In this document: piece after piece, positions 5,793 to 5,805 of the stretch
How the letters are laid out: the number at the start of each line of letters is the position of its first letter
Numbering within the stretch: position 1 is the first letter of the stretch
Program-made: the position numbers and the translations under genes
Assembly: GCA_017997315.1 (NCBI GenBank)
Contig: JAGOFF010000154.1
Coordinates: 1-5,805 of the forward strand
Direction of reading: 5' to 3'
DNA: 5,805 nt
From: Clostridia bacterium
Lineage (GTDB): Bacteria; Bacillota; Clostridia; Saccharofermentanales; UBA5734
Notes under the pieces: model-generated
What the model was told of the DNA's origin: nothing
Database searches by the model: none
Seen by the model: the letters and a program-made list of their open reading frames with translations, nothing else

Positions 5793-5805
5793 AAGAATAC
5801 ACATC
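5773..5805 (+). CDS. Possible start of a gene cut by the window edge
   Basis: ATG 5773 is preceded by AAAGGA (5758-5763) at nine bases, the same site and spacing as at prfC. The frame is open to the window end (MGNGIMVRIHI). Eleven codons cannot be recognised as anything. The same bases make a plausible promoter, and both readings cannot easily be true, so this is a low-confidence alternative. Confidence 0.2.
   Translation, partial: MGNGIMVRIHI

Larger units (their letters stand above)
5528..5805. other. Intergenic region, GC-rich then AT-rich, no confident gene
   Basis: No reading frame here has a recognisable product. The first 110 bases keep the GC-rich character of the genes. From about 5645 the sequence turns AT-rich, with A-rich runs (5735-5760), as expected of a regulatory region before a gene lying beyond the window. 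It holds the hairpin, repeats, palindrome and promoter listed separately. No clear terminator with a T-run follows the fusion gene. Confidence 0.7.

Overview
The window is a GC-rich bacterial chromosome segment (roughly two thirds G+C by eye, strong G/C preference at third codon positions) with four genes, all on the + strand. The two promoter-like sites visible are sigma-70-type (TTGAAG/TATAAT and TTGACA/TATTAT) and Shine-Dalgarno sites are clear (AGGAGGT, AAAGGA, GGAGG). This suits a high-GC Gram-negative such as a member of the Verrucomicrobiota/Kiritimatiellota/Lentisphaerota group, but that placement is only an impression. No mobile element, CRISPR array, tRNA or rRNA is seen.

Layout. 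Bases 50-2400 hold two tandem paralogous serine hydrolases of the beta-lactamase/EstB type, joined by a 4-base GTGA stop/start overlap. Bases 2401-2492 hold a well-formed extended -10 promoter and the ribosome binding site for prfC (peptide chain release factor 3, 2493-4097). prfC is full length and well conserved, but codon 224 is an in-frame TAG. After a 32-base gap follows 4130-5527, a 465-residue protein that joins a flavodoxin-like NAD(P)H-dependent FMN reductase domain to a nucleoside phosphorylase domain. The last 278 bases (5528-5805) are non-coding or nearly so. They switch abruptly to AT-rich sequence and contain a 9-bp hairpin, a 13-base direct repeat spaced 42 bases apart, a 10-bp palindrome and a TTGACA-type promoter pointing out of the window.

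How the parts work together. The two hydrolases are almost certainly co-expressed and translationally coupled. prfC starts a new transcription unit from its own promoter, and the flavoprotein-phosphorylase fusion probably rides on the same message. RF3 works in translation termination, recycling RF1/RF2, so a stop codon inside its own gene is notable. It could be a recent inactivating mutation, a sequencing or assembly error, a suppressed amber codon, or a regulated readthrough or restart site. The last is speculative. Wholesale TAG recoding is unlikely, because TAG is also the natural terminator of prfC and of the second hydrolase.
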